Shown here piece by piece: positions 9,044-17,260 of a DNA stretch of 64,000 nucleotides. The notes below the pieces were generated by a model, which was not told where the DNA came from, did not search any database, and saw only the letters and a program-made list of their open reading frames with translations. The stretch is taken from assembly GCA_965204565.1 (NCBI GenBank), contig CBDBEU010000005.1:930001-994000 (forward strand). Direction: 5' to 3'. Made by a program: the position numbers and the translations under genes. This DNA is from CBDBEU01 sp965204565. Its GTDB lineage: Bacteria > Pseudomonadota > Alphaproteobacteria > Rhizobiales > TMED25. The stretch's first letter is position 1. Each line of letters begins with the position of its first letter.

Positions 9044-10075
9044 TCATTCATTGCCACTGACGCCAGCCTGTTCGAAGGTCGACATTCCGCCATGAATGCG
9101 TGCGGCTGTGCTGATCACACCGAGCGCCATTGCCGCACCGCTTGCTTCGCCAAGGCGCATACCAAGATCCAGAACCGGTTCGAGCTCCAGATGCTGAAGA
9201 AGCCATTTGTGACCCGGCTCTGAGCCGACATGACCGGCCAGGCAGTGATCGATGCCATGCGGTGCCAATGCCTTGACAACACCTGCTGCGGCACAGGCGC
9301 AAAAGCCATCAAGGATCACCGGAACGCGTTCGAACCGTGCGGCCACAATTGCACCGGCAATGGCGGCGAATTCGCGCCCGCCAAGACGTCGTAGGATCTC
9401 AAGCGGGGAGTGGCCGGCATGGAGTGCAACTGCCTTTTCAACCACATCACGCTTGCACGCGAGCATGTCTCCCCTGGAACCGGTTCCAGGCCCGACCCAG
9501 TCCCCCGCTGTACCGCCAAACAGCGCCAGTGACATGGCAGAAGCAACGGTGGTGTTGCCAATCCCCATTTCGCCCAGACACACAATGTCAGGCGCATCAG
9601 CGATCGCTTCACGGCCATAGAGGAATGCCGCCGCACAATCCGTTTCGGTCATTGCCGGCTCCTGGGTGATATCCGCAGTCGGCTCCTCCAGCGCCAGTTC
9701 AAAAACCTGAAGACCGGCACCAATCGAAAGGCAGATCTGATTGATCGCTGCCGCACCATGGTGAAATGCTTCCACCATCTGTGCGGTGACGGCTTGCGGA
9801 TAGGGTGCGACATTCTGGGCAACGACACCGTGATTTCCGGCAAACACCGCCACCATGTTCCGTTCAGCGCTCGGCGGATGGCGTCCCTGCCAGGCGGACA
9901 GCCATTCCGCAAATTGCTCTAGACGCCCGAGCGCGCCCGGTGGCTTCAACAGCTGGCTTTCGCGCTCCCTTGCCGCCGCAACGGCATCATAATCGGGTCC
10001 GGGCATCTCATCGAAGAACCCGGCAATATCGGCGAATGTCGGCCGCGATGGCTGTTTGATTTCATCTGGCTGCAT
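9044..10075 (-). CDS. cobT: Nicotinate-nucleotide-dimethylbenzimidazole phosphoribosyltransferase
   Basis: Activates 5,6-dimethylbenzimidazole to alpha-ribazole phosphate for the cobalamin lower ligand (Salmonella CobT, called CobU in Pseudomonas denitrificans). Conserved segments: LLKPPGALGRLE near residue 45, VFAGNHGV, the GEMGIGNTTVASA nucleotide-binding loop near 175, GPGTG, and LDGFCACAAA near 260. About 343 residues, normal. Starts at 10075 or 10099 are both possible; further upstream residues are not family-like. It is read away from cobS, and the gap between them is filled with a dead IS1380 element, which suggests an ancestral divergent cobT-cobS pair with a shared promoter region. 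Confidence 0.93.
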   Translation of the reverse strand: MQPDEIKQPSRPTFADIAGFFDEMPGPDYDAVAAARERESQLLKPPGALGRLEQFAEWLSAWQGRHPPSAERNMVAVFAGNHGVVAQNVAPYPQAVTAQMVEAFHHGAAAINQICLSIGAGLQVFELALEEPTADITQEPAMTETDCAAAFLYGREAIADAPDIVCLGEMGIGNTTVASAMSLALFGGTAGDWVGPGTGSRGDMLACKRDVVEKAVALHAGHSPLEILRRLGGREFAAIAGAIVAARFERVPVILDGFCACAAAGVVKALAPHGIDHCLAGHVGSEPGHKWLLQHLELEPVLDLGMRLGEASGAAMALGVISTAARIHGGMSTFEQAGVSGNE

Positions 10076-10189
10076 TGTTGCGAGTGATTCCCTGTCCATG
10101 CCAGATCTCAACCGGCATTCACGGGATGACGGCCATCGTCGAGCCGATATTGCCTCCACGGGCGGACATCTGCAACTCCGGACCATCGT

Positions 10190-10905
10190 CGTGGGGATCG
10201 ATCGGGCTCACGCCGCGATGGCGCCCGAATGGATCACACCGGACATGGACGGTTCGGTCGGCCCGCCCCATGACGCGCAGACCCGTGGCGCGCAGAAAGG
10301 CATCGCCTGGAACGGGCATTTCGGCTGCATGTGCCCATCACCCCTTGTTCGTCCTTAAGCGGTTTGGCCGCCTCGAATGCCGTTCACAGCGCCGATGGCC
10401 GGGAAAATGTGCTCAAGCCGGCGTTGGCGCGATATGCGGATCGTGAGCTGATGCGGTTCTTCCGGGCCGATGCCGCTTTTGCCGTCCCGGAGCTCTACAA
10501 GACGCCGGAGGCGGAAGGCTGTTCCTGCGCCGTCCGGCCCGGGAAGACCGCTGTTCCGGAAAGCAGGATTGCGCCTGTGCTCAAGCGCCCCGCGGGTCGC
10601 CCGCCGACCCATGTGCGGCGCATCTGCGGCGACTTCGCATATCGGGCCGCGTCACGGGACAAACCGTCATGGGACAAATCATGGCGGGTCGTCACCAAGC
10701 TGCCGATGGAGCCGGACCGGATCATTCGGTTCTACAACCAGCGCGGCACCGCCGACCGGCCTGCGGATCCGCCTCATCAGGATCGGAGCGTGGGTCGTCC
10801 GCCACGCCCGGGCCGTCACGTTCCAACCGGCCGAGGCGGCTGTCGGCGGCGCTCTGTTCACCCGCATCCTTGCGGCCATCCAACGGCTCCGTGCGTCAGC
10901 GATAC
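10190..10905 (+). pseudogene. Decayed IS1380-family transposase
   Basis: Three reading frames carry consecutive parts of an IS1380-type transposase. EWITPDMDGSV and GIAWNGHFGC occur around 10228-10330, HPLFVLKRFG around 10339-10370 in a second frame, then RFFRADAAFAVPELYKTPEAEG, LKRPAGRPPTHVRR, RVVTKL and IIRFYNQRGTA in a third frame (10430-10755), and finally LIRIGAWVVRHARAVTFQ in a fourth step near 10770-10830. Known members have RGDAAFA, LKRPVGRPP, FYNQRGT and LIRIGARVVRHAR in this order. Residue changes at conserved sites and at least three frameshifts show it is inactive. A 15-bp tandem duplication (10652-10681) lies inside it. Left of the transposase to 10076 and right to 11275 I see no other gene. 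Confidence 0.8.
10652..10681. repeat. 15-bp tandem duplication in IS1380 remnant
   Basis: Two adjacent imperfect copies, tcacgggacaaaccg and tcatgggacaaatca. They add a duplicate SWDKP-like block where IS1380 transposases normally have a single one. One of several small tandem duplications in the decayed parts of this window. Confidence 0.7.
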
Positions 10906-10960
10906 CGGCCAGCGATACCGGCCAGCGATACCGGCCAGCGATACCGGCCAGCGATACCGG
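10896..10960. repeat. Five tandem copies of a 13-bp unit
   Basis: Unit ccagcgataccgg repeated five times without spacers; only the first base of the first copy differs (t for c). It begins right where the recognisable IS1380 transposase ends. Because 13 is not a multiple of three it would shift frame at each copy. It is too short in unit and lacks spacers, so it is not a CRISPR. No iteron-binding gene lies nearby. Confidence 0.95.
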
Positions 10961-11275
10961 CATGACGGTGTCGGCGATCAAACCCGGGCGAAAGCGGCTC
11001 GACGGGTCTGACCCGACGGGTGCCGGTCGGACCGACTTCCGGTTCAAGCCCGTTGCAGCAGCCATAAATCACGCCCGGTTCACGAATCGGATGCCCGAAC
11101 CACGACACGGCCCGCCCAGGAGGATTGGTCCATACGCAAAACAGCGGCAGCATGATCGAAATGGCGTTCTAATCGGGGAATGTCGGATCTTGTAACAGAA
11201 TCAACGATCAATCACATCAATTGATGGAAGCCATATGGGAAATGCGGGCTCAGCCTACACCAGGAGCGGGCACAG
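10961..11275. other. Intergenic stretch before cobS, no gene recognised
   Basis: Follows the 13-bp repeat array. No reading frame here resembles a known protein. The last 100 bases must hold the cobS promoter. I looked for cobalamin-riboswitch landmarks and did not recognise a convincing B12 box, but a covariance-model search would be needed to exclude one. Confidence 0.5.
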
Positions 11276-12082
11276 ATGCTCAAGCCAAAGCAATTGAGAT
11301 CCATACAATCAGGCGCTCGGAGTTGGTTGCACGATACCGGATCGATGCTCGGTCTGGTTACCCGGCTGCCGGTTGCAGGTCACGAGCCTGGAGCCACGGC
11401 GGTGAGGGCACTGCCCGTTGCCGGAGCGATCGCTGGCGCCATTGGAGGTGTGATCCTTGCGGGATCGTCGGCAATGGGTCTGCCCACATACATTTCTTCG
11501 CTTTTCGCGGTTGCCGGTCTGGTCATGGTTGGCGGCGGGCTTCATGAGGACGGCCTCGCAGATACCGCTGACGGTTTCGGTGGCGGAAAAGACGCGCAAG
11601 ACAAACTGCGAATCATGCGCGACAGCACGATTGGCAGCTACGGGGTCATCGCACTGACCCTGACTCTAATGGCACGGGTTTCCTTGCTGGCGGCGCTGAT
11701 GGAGACGGGTGGCGCGCCTGCTACTGCATTGATGCTGATTTCAAGCGGCGCAATATCGCGCGCCGGCATCGTGTTCCTGCTCACCACTCTGGCGCCAGCA
11801 CGACAGGACGGTCTGGGAGGCACCTTCGCGGCTGAAAGTCCCTCGGCGCTTCGACAGGCTATGGTAGCGGCAGCCGTCATCTCCGGGGCAGTACTGGTCG
11901 CAGGACTTGGGTTGCTGGGTCTGGCAGGATTGGTGGTTTCGGCGGCATGTACAGGGGCGGCTGCGCTCGCAATCAGAAAAACAGCAAAGGAGCAGATTGG
12001 CGGGCAGACCGGCGATGTTTGCGGAGCGACACAACAGGCTGCCGAGATCGCAACACTTGCCGGCCTGCTCGTCATGCTTTGA
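11276..12082 (+). CDS. cobS: Adenosylcobinamide-GDP ribazoletransferase
   Basis: Final condensation enzyme of cobalamin synthesis (CobS, CobV in P. denitrificans): joins adenosylcobinamide-GDP to alpha-ribazole (phosphate) at the cytoplasmic membrane. The signature GGLHEDGLADTADGFGGG lies near residues 87-104, followed by KLRIMRDSTIGSYG, both diagnostic. Five or more hydrophobic helices, 268 residues, all normal. The C-terminal GDVCGATQQAAEIATL motif is also conserved. The cobinamide kinase/guanylyltransferase gene (cobP/cobU), which would supply its substrate, is not in the window. Confidence 0.95.
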   Translation: MLKPKQLRSIQSGARSWLHDTGSMLGLVTRLPVAGHEPGATAVRALPVAGAIAGAIGGVILAGSSAMGLPTYISSLFAVAGLVMVGGGLHEDGLADTADGFGGGKDAQDKLRIMRDSTIGSYGVIALTLTLMARVSLLAALMETGGAPATALMLISSGAISRAGIVFLLTTLAPARQDGLGGTFAAESPSALRQAMVAAAVISGAVLVAGLGLLGLAGLVVSAACTGAAALAIRKTAKEQIGGQTGDVCGATQQAAEIATLAGLLVML

Positions 12083-12154
12083 GGATATAAATTCCCGATC
12101 CGGTTAATCGCCCTGAAACCGGCGCGCGGTATTCTCTTTGCCGGATATGGACCG

Positions 12155-12535
12155 ATGACACGAAACACACCGGCATGGATCGGCTTCGCCGCTCTTCTCG
12201 CCGCGGCCTGCTATTTCGCAGCGGTGCAGAGATTCGGCGTTACAATGGATGGAGCAGGCGCTGCGGCACGCCTTGCGACCGGTATTGGATTCCTCATCGT
12301 GATCACGGGTGCGGCAATGCTGGGTCTGCGCGCCCAGGTATCGATGGCCATGCGCCGGACCGTTGCCTGGTTCGCCGCCCTGCTCACTTGTGCGGTGATC
12401 TATGCCTACCGCGCCGAATTCCACGATGTTGGCGGGCCGCTGCTGGCGGATATCCTGCAAATTCGCGTTGTCGCAAATGACGCGCACGGAAACGGCGCGG
12501 CGAAGGTCGCCGGGCGGCCGGTGAGCGGGCTGTGA
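12155..12535 (+). CDS. N-terminal membrane part of a split clan AA aspartic protease (TIGR02281-like)
   Basis: 126 residues with three hydrophobic segments (roughly 8-25, 40-60 and 70-85) and then a short soluble tail beginning RAEFHDVGGPLLADIL. In TIGR02281-type proteins such a membrane part with a (Y/R)R-E-L-x-D-V-G linker leads directly into the retropepsin-like domain, which here lies in the next frame. The stop at 12533-12535 overlaps a GTG that opens the second frame. Either a single frameshift in the GC-rich 12490-12520 stretch has broken one gene, or the two parts are translated separately and assemble. Sequence error cannot be excluded. Confidence 0.6.
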   Translation: MTRNTPAWIGFAALLAAACYFAAVQRFGVTMDGAGAAARLATGIGFLIVITGAAMLGLRAQVSMAMRRTVAWFAALLTCAVIYAYRAEFHDVGGPLLADILQIRVVANDAHGNGAAKVAGRPVSGL

Positions 12536-12888
12536 TCAGCGCCGGTCATGGCGGTCGGTTCTTTGTGGAGGCGATGATCGACGGCAGTCACGTACAACTT
12601 GTGGCCGATACGGGAGCAACGCTGATGGCCCTGACGGCTGAAGATGCACAGCGCATCGGCATCAACTTTGGCGATCTTGATTTCCTATACCGCCATCGCA
12701 CCGCCAACGGGGTGGCGCGCGCCACACATGTCGTTCTCGATGAAATCGCAGTCGGTCCGGTTAAGGTCGGCAATGTGCGTGCCTCGGTCTCTGAACCGGG
12801 ACTGTTGCATGTCAGTCTGCTTGGAATGAGCTACCTGTCCCAACTCACATCGTTTCAGATTCGCGGCGATCAACTCGTGCTACAATGA
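12532..12888 (+). CDS. Retropepsin-like aspartic protease domain (TIGR02281-like)
   Basis: 118 residues opening with GGRFFVEAMIDGSHVQL and the catalytic motif VADTGATLMALT, followed by LDEIAVGPVKVGNVRA and LLGMSYLSQL, the normal order of a single-lobe, homodimer-forming retropepsin fold (clan AA). In relatives this domain is tethered to the inner membrane and faces the periplasm. Upstream codons in this frame (GEGRRAAGERAVISAGHGG) also look like the family linker, so the break is probably a one-base shift a little upstream rather than a true second start at GTG 12532. Confidence 0.7.
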   Translation: MISAGHGGRFFVEAMIDGSHVQLVADTGATLMALTAEDAQRIGINFGDLDFLYRHRTANGVARATHVVLDEIAVGPVKVGNVRASVSEPGLLHVSLLGMSYLSQLTSFQIRGDQLVLQ

Positions 12889-12983
12889 TAGCAGTTGGCA
12901 GCCATCATCAGTCCGTATGGGTATTGTGAGATGTCAGCCCGTTCGCGCGGGCACACACCCCTTGCCACAGGTCCGGCGTTTGC

Positions 12984-14498
12984 ATGAGTGAGAAACCGTC
13001 AATGTATCCCAGGCCGCGCAGCGACCTCGCGCCCAATACACTTGAATTTGAAACCCTGCCATTCATCAAGCGGGAGGGGTTTCGCGAATATGACGTTCGC
13101 TGGCTGTATCCCGACGAAATCAATCTTCTGGGCGTCCAGCTGCTTGGCGTTGCCCTGGCGAATCGACTGGTCGAGCTTGGAGATGGCGGGGTCGTCACCG
13201 GTCATGACTTCCGCTCTTATTCCAGCGCCATCAAGTCAGCACTGATCACCGGTTTGATGACTGGCGGCGCGCATGTTCATGACATCGGTCTGGCGCTTTC
13301 GCCAATGGCCTATTTCGCCCGGTTCGACCTCAACGTACCAGGGGTCGCCATGGTCACTGCCAGCCACAATGAAAACGGCTGGACCGGGGTAAAAATGGGC
13401 GCGAGCCCGCCGCTCACCTTCGGGCCAGACGAAATCGAGTTGCTGCGTGACCGGATTTTCGGCTGTGATCTGAAATCGCTGAGCGGCGGCAGTTATCGGT
13501 TCGTGACCGGAAATGCCGAGCGCTACATGGTCGATCTCACCGGCAGAGCACCCTACAAGCGCAAAATCAAAGCGGTGGTAGCGTGCGGCAACGGAACCGC
13601 AGGGCCGTTCGCGCCCGGGGTGCTGAGTGCGCTTGGCATCGAGGTCGTTCCACTCCATTGCGATCTCGACCATACCTTCCCGAACCACAATCCAAACCCT
13701 GAAGATCTTGCGATGCTTGAGGCAGTGGCGGAAGCAGTGGCTCAATCCGGAGCTGACATCGGCCTCGCATTTGACGGCGATGGCGACCGCTGCGGGGTGG
13801 TCGACAATGAGGGCCATGAGATTTTTGCCGACAAGGTGGGCGTGCTGATTGCGCGGGACCTGTCCGCCGATCAGGCGGAATCGCAGTTCGTTGTCGATGT
13901 GAAATCAACCGGGCTCTATCACACCGATCCAGTGCTTTTACAGAACGGCGCCAAAACCGAATACTGGAAGACCGGCCACAGCCATATCAAGCGGAGATCT
14001 TTTGAAATCGGCGCGCTGGCGGGCTTTGAGAAGAGCGGCCACTATTTCTTCAATCCGCCAATCGGGCGCGGATACGACGATGGACTGGTATCAGCCATCG
14101 CGGCTCTGGACATGCTCGAACACAATCCGACGAATTCAATGGCTGATCTGGTGCGCTCGCTGCCCAAGACATGGGGCACGCCGACCATGTCGCCATATTG
14201 TCCGGACGACAAAAAATACGAGGTGGTCGAACGTGCAGTGGCTCATTTCCTGAGGCATGCCGCGAATGGCGATCTGCTGGCAGGCCAGGAAGTGCGCGAG
14301 ACGGTCACCGTCAATGGCATCCGCGTTGTACTGGAAGATGGCACCTGGGGTCTCATCCGCGCATCATCGAACAAGCCGGAACTTGCGATCGTGGCCGAAA
14401 GCCCGACCTCCGAGGACAATATGCGCGCCATGTTCGCGCTTATCGACAATTGGCTGTCGGTTCAGCCTGAAGTCGGTGAGTACAACCAGAAAATCTGA
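12984..14498 (+). CDS. Phosphomannomutase/phosphoglucomutase
   Basis: Alpha-D-phosphohexomutase (AlgC/ManB type, cytosolic) interconverting hexose-1- and hexose-6-phosphates for nucleotide sugar supply. Catalytic phosphoserine loop VTASHNENGWTGVKMG near residue 128, Mg2+ loop AFDGDGDRCG near 265, sugar-binding loop GFEKSGHYFF near 350, and the phosphate-binding C-terminal segment RASSNKPEL near 465. 504 residues, slightly longer than the usual 450-470, with an N-terminal extension that begins EFETLPFIKREGFREYDVRW. It stands alone; the downstream gene is convergent. Confidence 0.93.
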   Translation: MSEKPSMYPRPRSDLAPNTLEFETLPFIKREGFREYDVRWLYPDEINLLGVQLLGVALANRLVELGDGGVVTGHDFRSYSSAIKSALITGLMTGGAHVHDIGLALSPMAYFARFDLNVPGVAMVTASHNENGWTGVKMGASPPLTFGPDEIELLRDRIFGCDLKSLSGGSYRFVTGNAERYMVDLTGRAPYKRKIKAVVACGNGTAGPFAPGVLSALGIEVVPLHCDLDHTFPNHNPNPEDLAMLEAVAEAVAQSGADIGLAFDGDGDRCGVVDNEGHEIFADKVGVLIARDLSADQAESQFVVDVKSTGLYHTDPVLLQNGAKTEYWKTGHSHIKRRSFEIGALAGFEKSGHYFFNPPIGRGYDDGLVSAIAALDMLEHNPTNSMADLVRSLPKTWGTPTMSPYCPDDKKYEVVERAVAHFLRHAANGDLLAGQEVRETVTVNGIRVVLEDGTWGLIRASSNKPELAIVAESPTSEDNMRAMFALIDNWLSVQPEVGEYNQKI

Positions 14499-14538
14499 CG
14501 CGCGCGGCCCTGCCGGTCAGGCAAAGGCCGTTTCGGCG

Positions 14539-15372
14539 CTAGGCGATCAGGCTCCAGGCAAAACGCATCGCGACAGCAAGCATGAAAACGCCGAAGGCAC
14601 GTTCCAGCGTTTTTCGCGACAGGCCGTATGCCATCCGCACGCCCAGCGGTGCTGCCAGCACGCTGGTCGGAATCATCAAAGCGCAAGCGATGAGATTGAC
14701 ATAGCCAAGCGAGCCTTGGGGAAGTCCGGAAATATCCCAACCGCCCCACATATAGCCAAATACCGCCGGTATCGACACGACGACGCCAGCACCTGCGGCG
14801 GTGGCAACTGCCTGGTGGATTGGCCGGCCATAGAGCAGCATCACCATGGTGAGGTACGAGCCGCCTGACAGTCCCAGCAAAAGCGCGAACATGCCGGTCA
14901 GGACCGCCATGGTCGGCTCAATTGGATTGCCGGGCATCCGGTCGCCGAGCCGCCAGTCATCACGCGCAGCAATCATCCGCGCACCCATGAGAGACATCAA
15001 AACCGCATAGATGGTCCGCAGCACCTGGGAGGGCGCATAGGCGGCGATCAACGTGCCGATGGCGGTGCCGACCAGGATCCACGGGGTCCAGGCCTTGAGG
15101 ACATCCATGTCGACCGCGCCGCGCTTGCGATGGCTGAGGAAGGAGCGCAGCGAGGTCGGGATGATGATCGCCAGCGATGTACCAAGCGCCAGCTGGATGC
15201 GGTGCGCCTCGTCAACGCCAATGATCGCGAACAGCTCATAGAGCACCGGAACGATGATGCCGCCGCCGCCGATGCCGAACAGGCCCGCCAGCAGACCGGT
15301 CACTATTCCACCTGCGGCGAGAACCGGTATCAGCCAAAGGACATCGCCAACAACGCCGCCGAGGTCGGCCAT
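14539..15372 (-). CDS. TauE/SafE family permease
   Basis: 277-residue membrane protein with about eight hydrophobic helices in two similar halves, as in TauE/SafE (DUF81) exporters of sulfite, sulfoacetate or related organosulfur anions. The loop LLAGLFGIGGGGIIVPVLYE near residue 30 and LLGLSGGSYLTMVMLL near 165 are the two family glycine-rich repeats. Its ATG at 15370-15372 is immediately next to the dusA stop codon at 15373-15375, so it is cotranscribed with dusA. Substrate cannot be told from sequence. Confidence 0.9.
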   Translation of the reverse strand: MADLGGVVGDVLWLIPVLAAGGIVTGLLAGLFGIGGGGIIVPVLYELFAIIGVDEAHRIQLALGTSLAIIIPTSLRSFLSHRKRGAVDMDVLKAWTPWILVGTAIGTLIAAYAPSQVLRTIYAVLMSLMGARMIAARDDWRLGDRMPGNPIEPTMAVLTGMFALLLGLSGGSYLTMVMLLYGRPIHQAVATAAGAGVVVSIPAVFGYMWGGWDISGLPQGSLGYVNLIACALMIPTSVLAAPLGVRMAYGLSRKTLERAFGVFMLAVAMRFAWSLIA

Positions 15373-16407
15373 TCAGGCGGCCCGGCGGGATGCCGCTTCC
15401 GCGCGCGCGGTCTCGATGATGTTGAGCGCTTCTGCAACTATGGCGGGCCCCGCGCCCGTTTGATGGGCATTCTGGGCCAGATAACGGCGCCAGGCGCGTG
15501 CGCCGGGGGAGCCATGAAACAGCCCCGACATGTGCCTTGTCATGGAAATGAGCGGCGTGCCGCGTGCGCATTCGGCTTCGATATGGCTGAGATAGCGACC
15601 AACAATCATGTCCGTATCGCTCGCCGGCTCCGGCTCGCCAAACAATGCGTAATCGACGCCTGCCAGCAATTCAGGCGCATGATAGGCCGCCCGCCCGACC
15701 ATCACGCCATCGACATGGGCCAGATGATCATGCGTATCGGCAAGGGTGGAAATACCGCCATTGATCACAATTTTCAAATCCGGCATCGACGCCTTCAGCC
15801 GATGCACCAATGCGTGGTCGAGCGGCGGAACATCGCGATTCTGTTTTGGGCTGAGCCCCTTGAGCCACGCCTTGCGGGCATGAACGATGAGCACGTCAGC
15901 GCCGGCGCCTGCCATGTGCGCTGCGAATTGCAGCAATGTGTGCTCGGGATCATGTTCATCAATACCGATGCGGCACTTGACGGTAACCGGAATATCGACC
16001 GCCTGTTTCATCTCGCTGACGCAGGCGGCGACAAGCTCGGGCTCGGCCATCAGGCAGGCGCCAAAGCGGCCCGACTGAACGCGCTCTGATGGGCAGCCAA
16101 TATTGAGATTGATCTCGTCATAACCGAAACCGGCACCGATACGGGCAGCTTCTGCAAGCTTACCGGCTTCAGCGCCGCCAAGCTGCAGTGCTACCGGGCT
16201 TTCTGACGGCCCACGCGCCAACAGCCGCTCGCGGTCACCGTGAAGCACCGCATCGGCGGTGATCATCTCGGTGTAAAGGCGCGTGTGACGGCTGAACAAA
16301 CGCATCAGCGCCCGGCAGTGCCGGTCCGTCCAGCCCATCATAGGTGCAACGCTGAAGCGTGCGGAACGCTTAATATTTGTTTTTATTATATTTTTTGCTT
16401 CGTTCAC
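15373..16407 (-). CDS. dusA: tRNA-dihydrouridine synthase A
   Basis: FMN enzyme that reduces U20/U20a in the tRNA D-loop. Family marks: FSVAPMMGWTDRHCR near residue 18, TEMITADAVLHGDRERLL, catalytic Cys in NLNIGCPSERVQSGRFGACL near 95, and HARKAWLKGLSPKQNR near 175. The first 20 or so codons, from a GTG at 16407, are very AT-rich (Asn, Lys, Ile runs) and unlike the rest of the gene. This fits replacement of the gene's 5' end by an inserted element: dusA is a known insertion site for genomic islands, and a broken integrase gene begins 84 bases upstream. The gene still looks functional. Confidence 0.94.
   Translation of the reverse strand: MNEAKNIIKTNIKRSARFSVAPMMGWTDRHCRALMRLFSRHTRLYTEMITADAVLHGDRERLLARGPSESPVALQLGGAEAGKLAEAARIGAGFGYDEINLNIGCPSERVQSGRFGACLMAEPELVAACVSEMKQAVDIPVTVKCRIGIDEHDPEHTLLQFAAHMAGAGADVLIVHARKAWLKGLSPKQNRDVPPLDHALVHRLKASMPDLKIVINGGISTLADTHDHLAHVDGVMVGRAAYHAPELLAGVDYALFGEPEPASDTDMIVGRYLSHIEAECARGTPLISMTRHMSGLFHGSPGARAWRRYLAQNAHQTGAGPAIVAEALNIIETARAEAASRRAA
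16324..16341. other. Probable attachment core inside dusA
   Basis: gtccgtccagcccatcat, which on the minus strand encodes the MMGWTD motif of DusA. A copy with 17 of 18 identical bases lies at 28648-28665. The pair would be the direct repeats left by site-specific insertion into dusA. Confidence 0.75.
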
Positions 16408-16490
16408 GCCGATTCCAGATGCTCATTGTTGGCCTGTTTAGGCTTGTTTTTTGCCGGTTTCTGCATGTTAGACCAACAAATGTCGGCCCG

Positions 16491-17040
16491 ATGCCGCACA
16501 TTATTGAACGCAAACGCAAAGATCGATCAACCGCCTGTCTGGCACAGATCGACATCAAACGGAATGGTCGCAGGCTTCATCGCGAAGCGCGAACCTTCGA
16601 CCGGAAAACCGCCGCGAACGCCTGGATCAAAAAACGAACCAGGGAGCCTGAAGCGCTTGGGGACGACCTCTCACAGGCTAAGATCTCCAAGACGACACCG
16701 GGTGATGCGATAGAGCGATACGCGCGCGCGTTTGTAAAGACATCGGTCGGACCAGGGCCCAAATGCTGAGGACCATCCTCGACTTTGACGTCGCATCCAT
16801 GAAATGCGGGACGTGAAAAGCGAGGACATCGTCGCGTTTGCGCGGGAGATCAGCACCAACCGGAGCCCCGCCACCGTCGCCGGCTACATGTCCCATCCCG
16901 GCTACATGTCCCATCTAAGTGCGGTCTTCGCGGTCGCTCGTCCCGCTTGGGGTATGGAGCTTGATCAGCAAGCGATGAAGGACGCCTTTACCGTCTGCAA
17001 TCGGCTTGGAATAACCGGCAAAGCGCGGCTTGCCGAAATC
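16491..17040 (+). pseudogene. Frameshifted tyrosine recombinase (integrase)
   Basis: An ATG at 16491 opens a frame with IIERKRKDRST, IDIKRNGRRLHREARTFDRKTAANAWIKKR and GDAIERYAR, the N-terminal arm-binding type region of a phage-like integrase; it stops at 16769. The next part is in other frames: MLRTILDFDVASMKCG around 16760-16810, then DVKSEDIVAFAREIS, SPATVAGYMSH, LSAVFAVARPAWG and LDQQAMKDAF from 16804 on, the core-binding domain. After about 17020 similarity stops and the catalytic domain (R-H-R-Y) is missing. An 18-bp tandem duplication (16881-16916) doubles the GYMSH codons and a 14-bp one sits at the break (17030-17057). Inactive. It points away from dusA and probably mobilised the island. 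Confidence 0.8.
16881..16916. repeat. 18-bp tandem duplication in integrase remnant
   Basis: cggctacatgtcccatcc followed directly by cggctacatgtcccatct. It keeps frame and doubles GYMSH(P), where related integrases have one YMSHL. Confidence 0.9.
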
Positions 17041-17057
17041 CGGTTGCCGAAATCCCT
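17030..17057. repeat. 14-bp tandem duplication
   Basis: ttgccgaaatccgg followed directly by ttgccgaaatccct. It lies at the point where similarity to tyrosine recombinases stops. Confidence 0.85.
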
Positions 17058-17260
17058 GGGCGGGTCACGCCATTATCTGCGATGGTTTCAGCGCCTCGAA
17101 CTGGAAAACGCCTCACCCCGCACCTGAACTCTTCACCACTCTCATCACTGCGATTTGAGCTTATTTATCATGTGCCATTTCAAATAATGTGCTATTTGAG
17201 GCGGAACCAGACTTCGCGTAGCCCCGACAAACACGCGAATATGGCAGAGGAGGGCAGACA
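17058..17260. promoter_or_regulatory. Leader region of the giant repeat gene
   Basis: About 200 bases between the integrase fragment and the giant gene. The stretch 17155-17200 is noticeably AT-rich (ttatttatcatgtgcc, aaataatgtgctattt) and is the most likely promoter area. A strong ribosome site GAGGAGGG (17247-17254) lies six bases before the ATG at 17261, which fixes that start. Confidence 0.5.

Noticed and set aside
10896..10960. CRISPR array
   Set aside because: Unit of 13 bp, no spacers, no cas genes.
15130..16089. 319-codon forward frame opposite dusA and the TauE-type gene
   Set aside because: Covers two well-supported reverse genes and has no family likeness.
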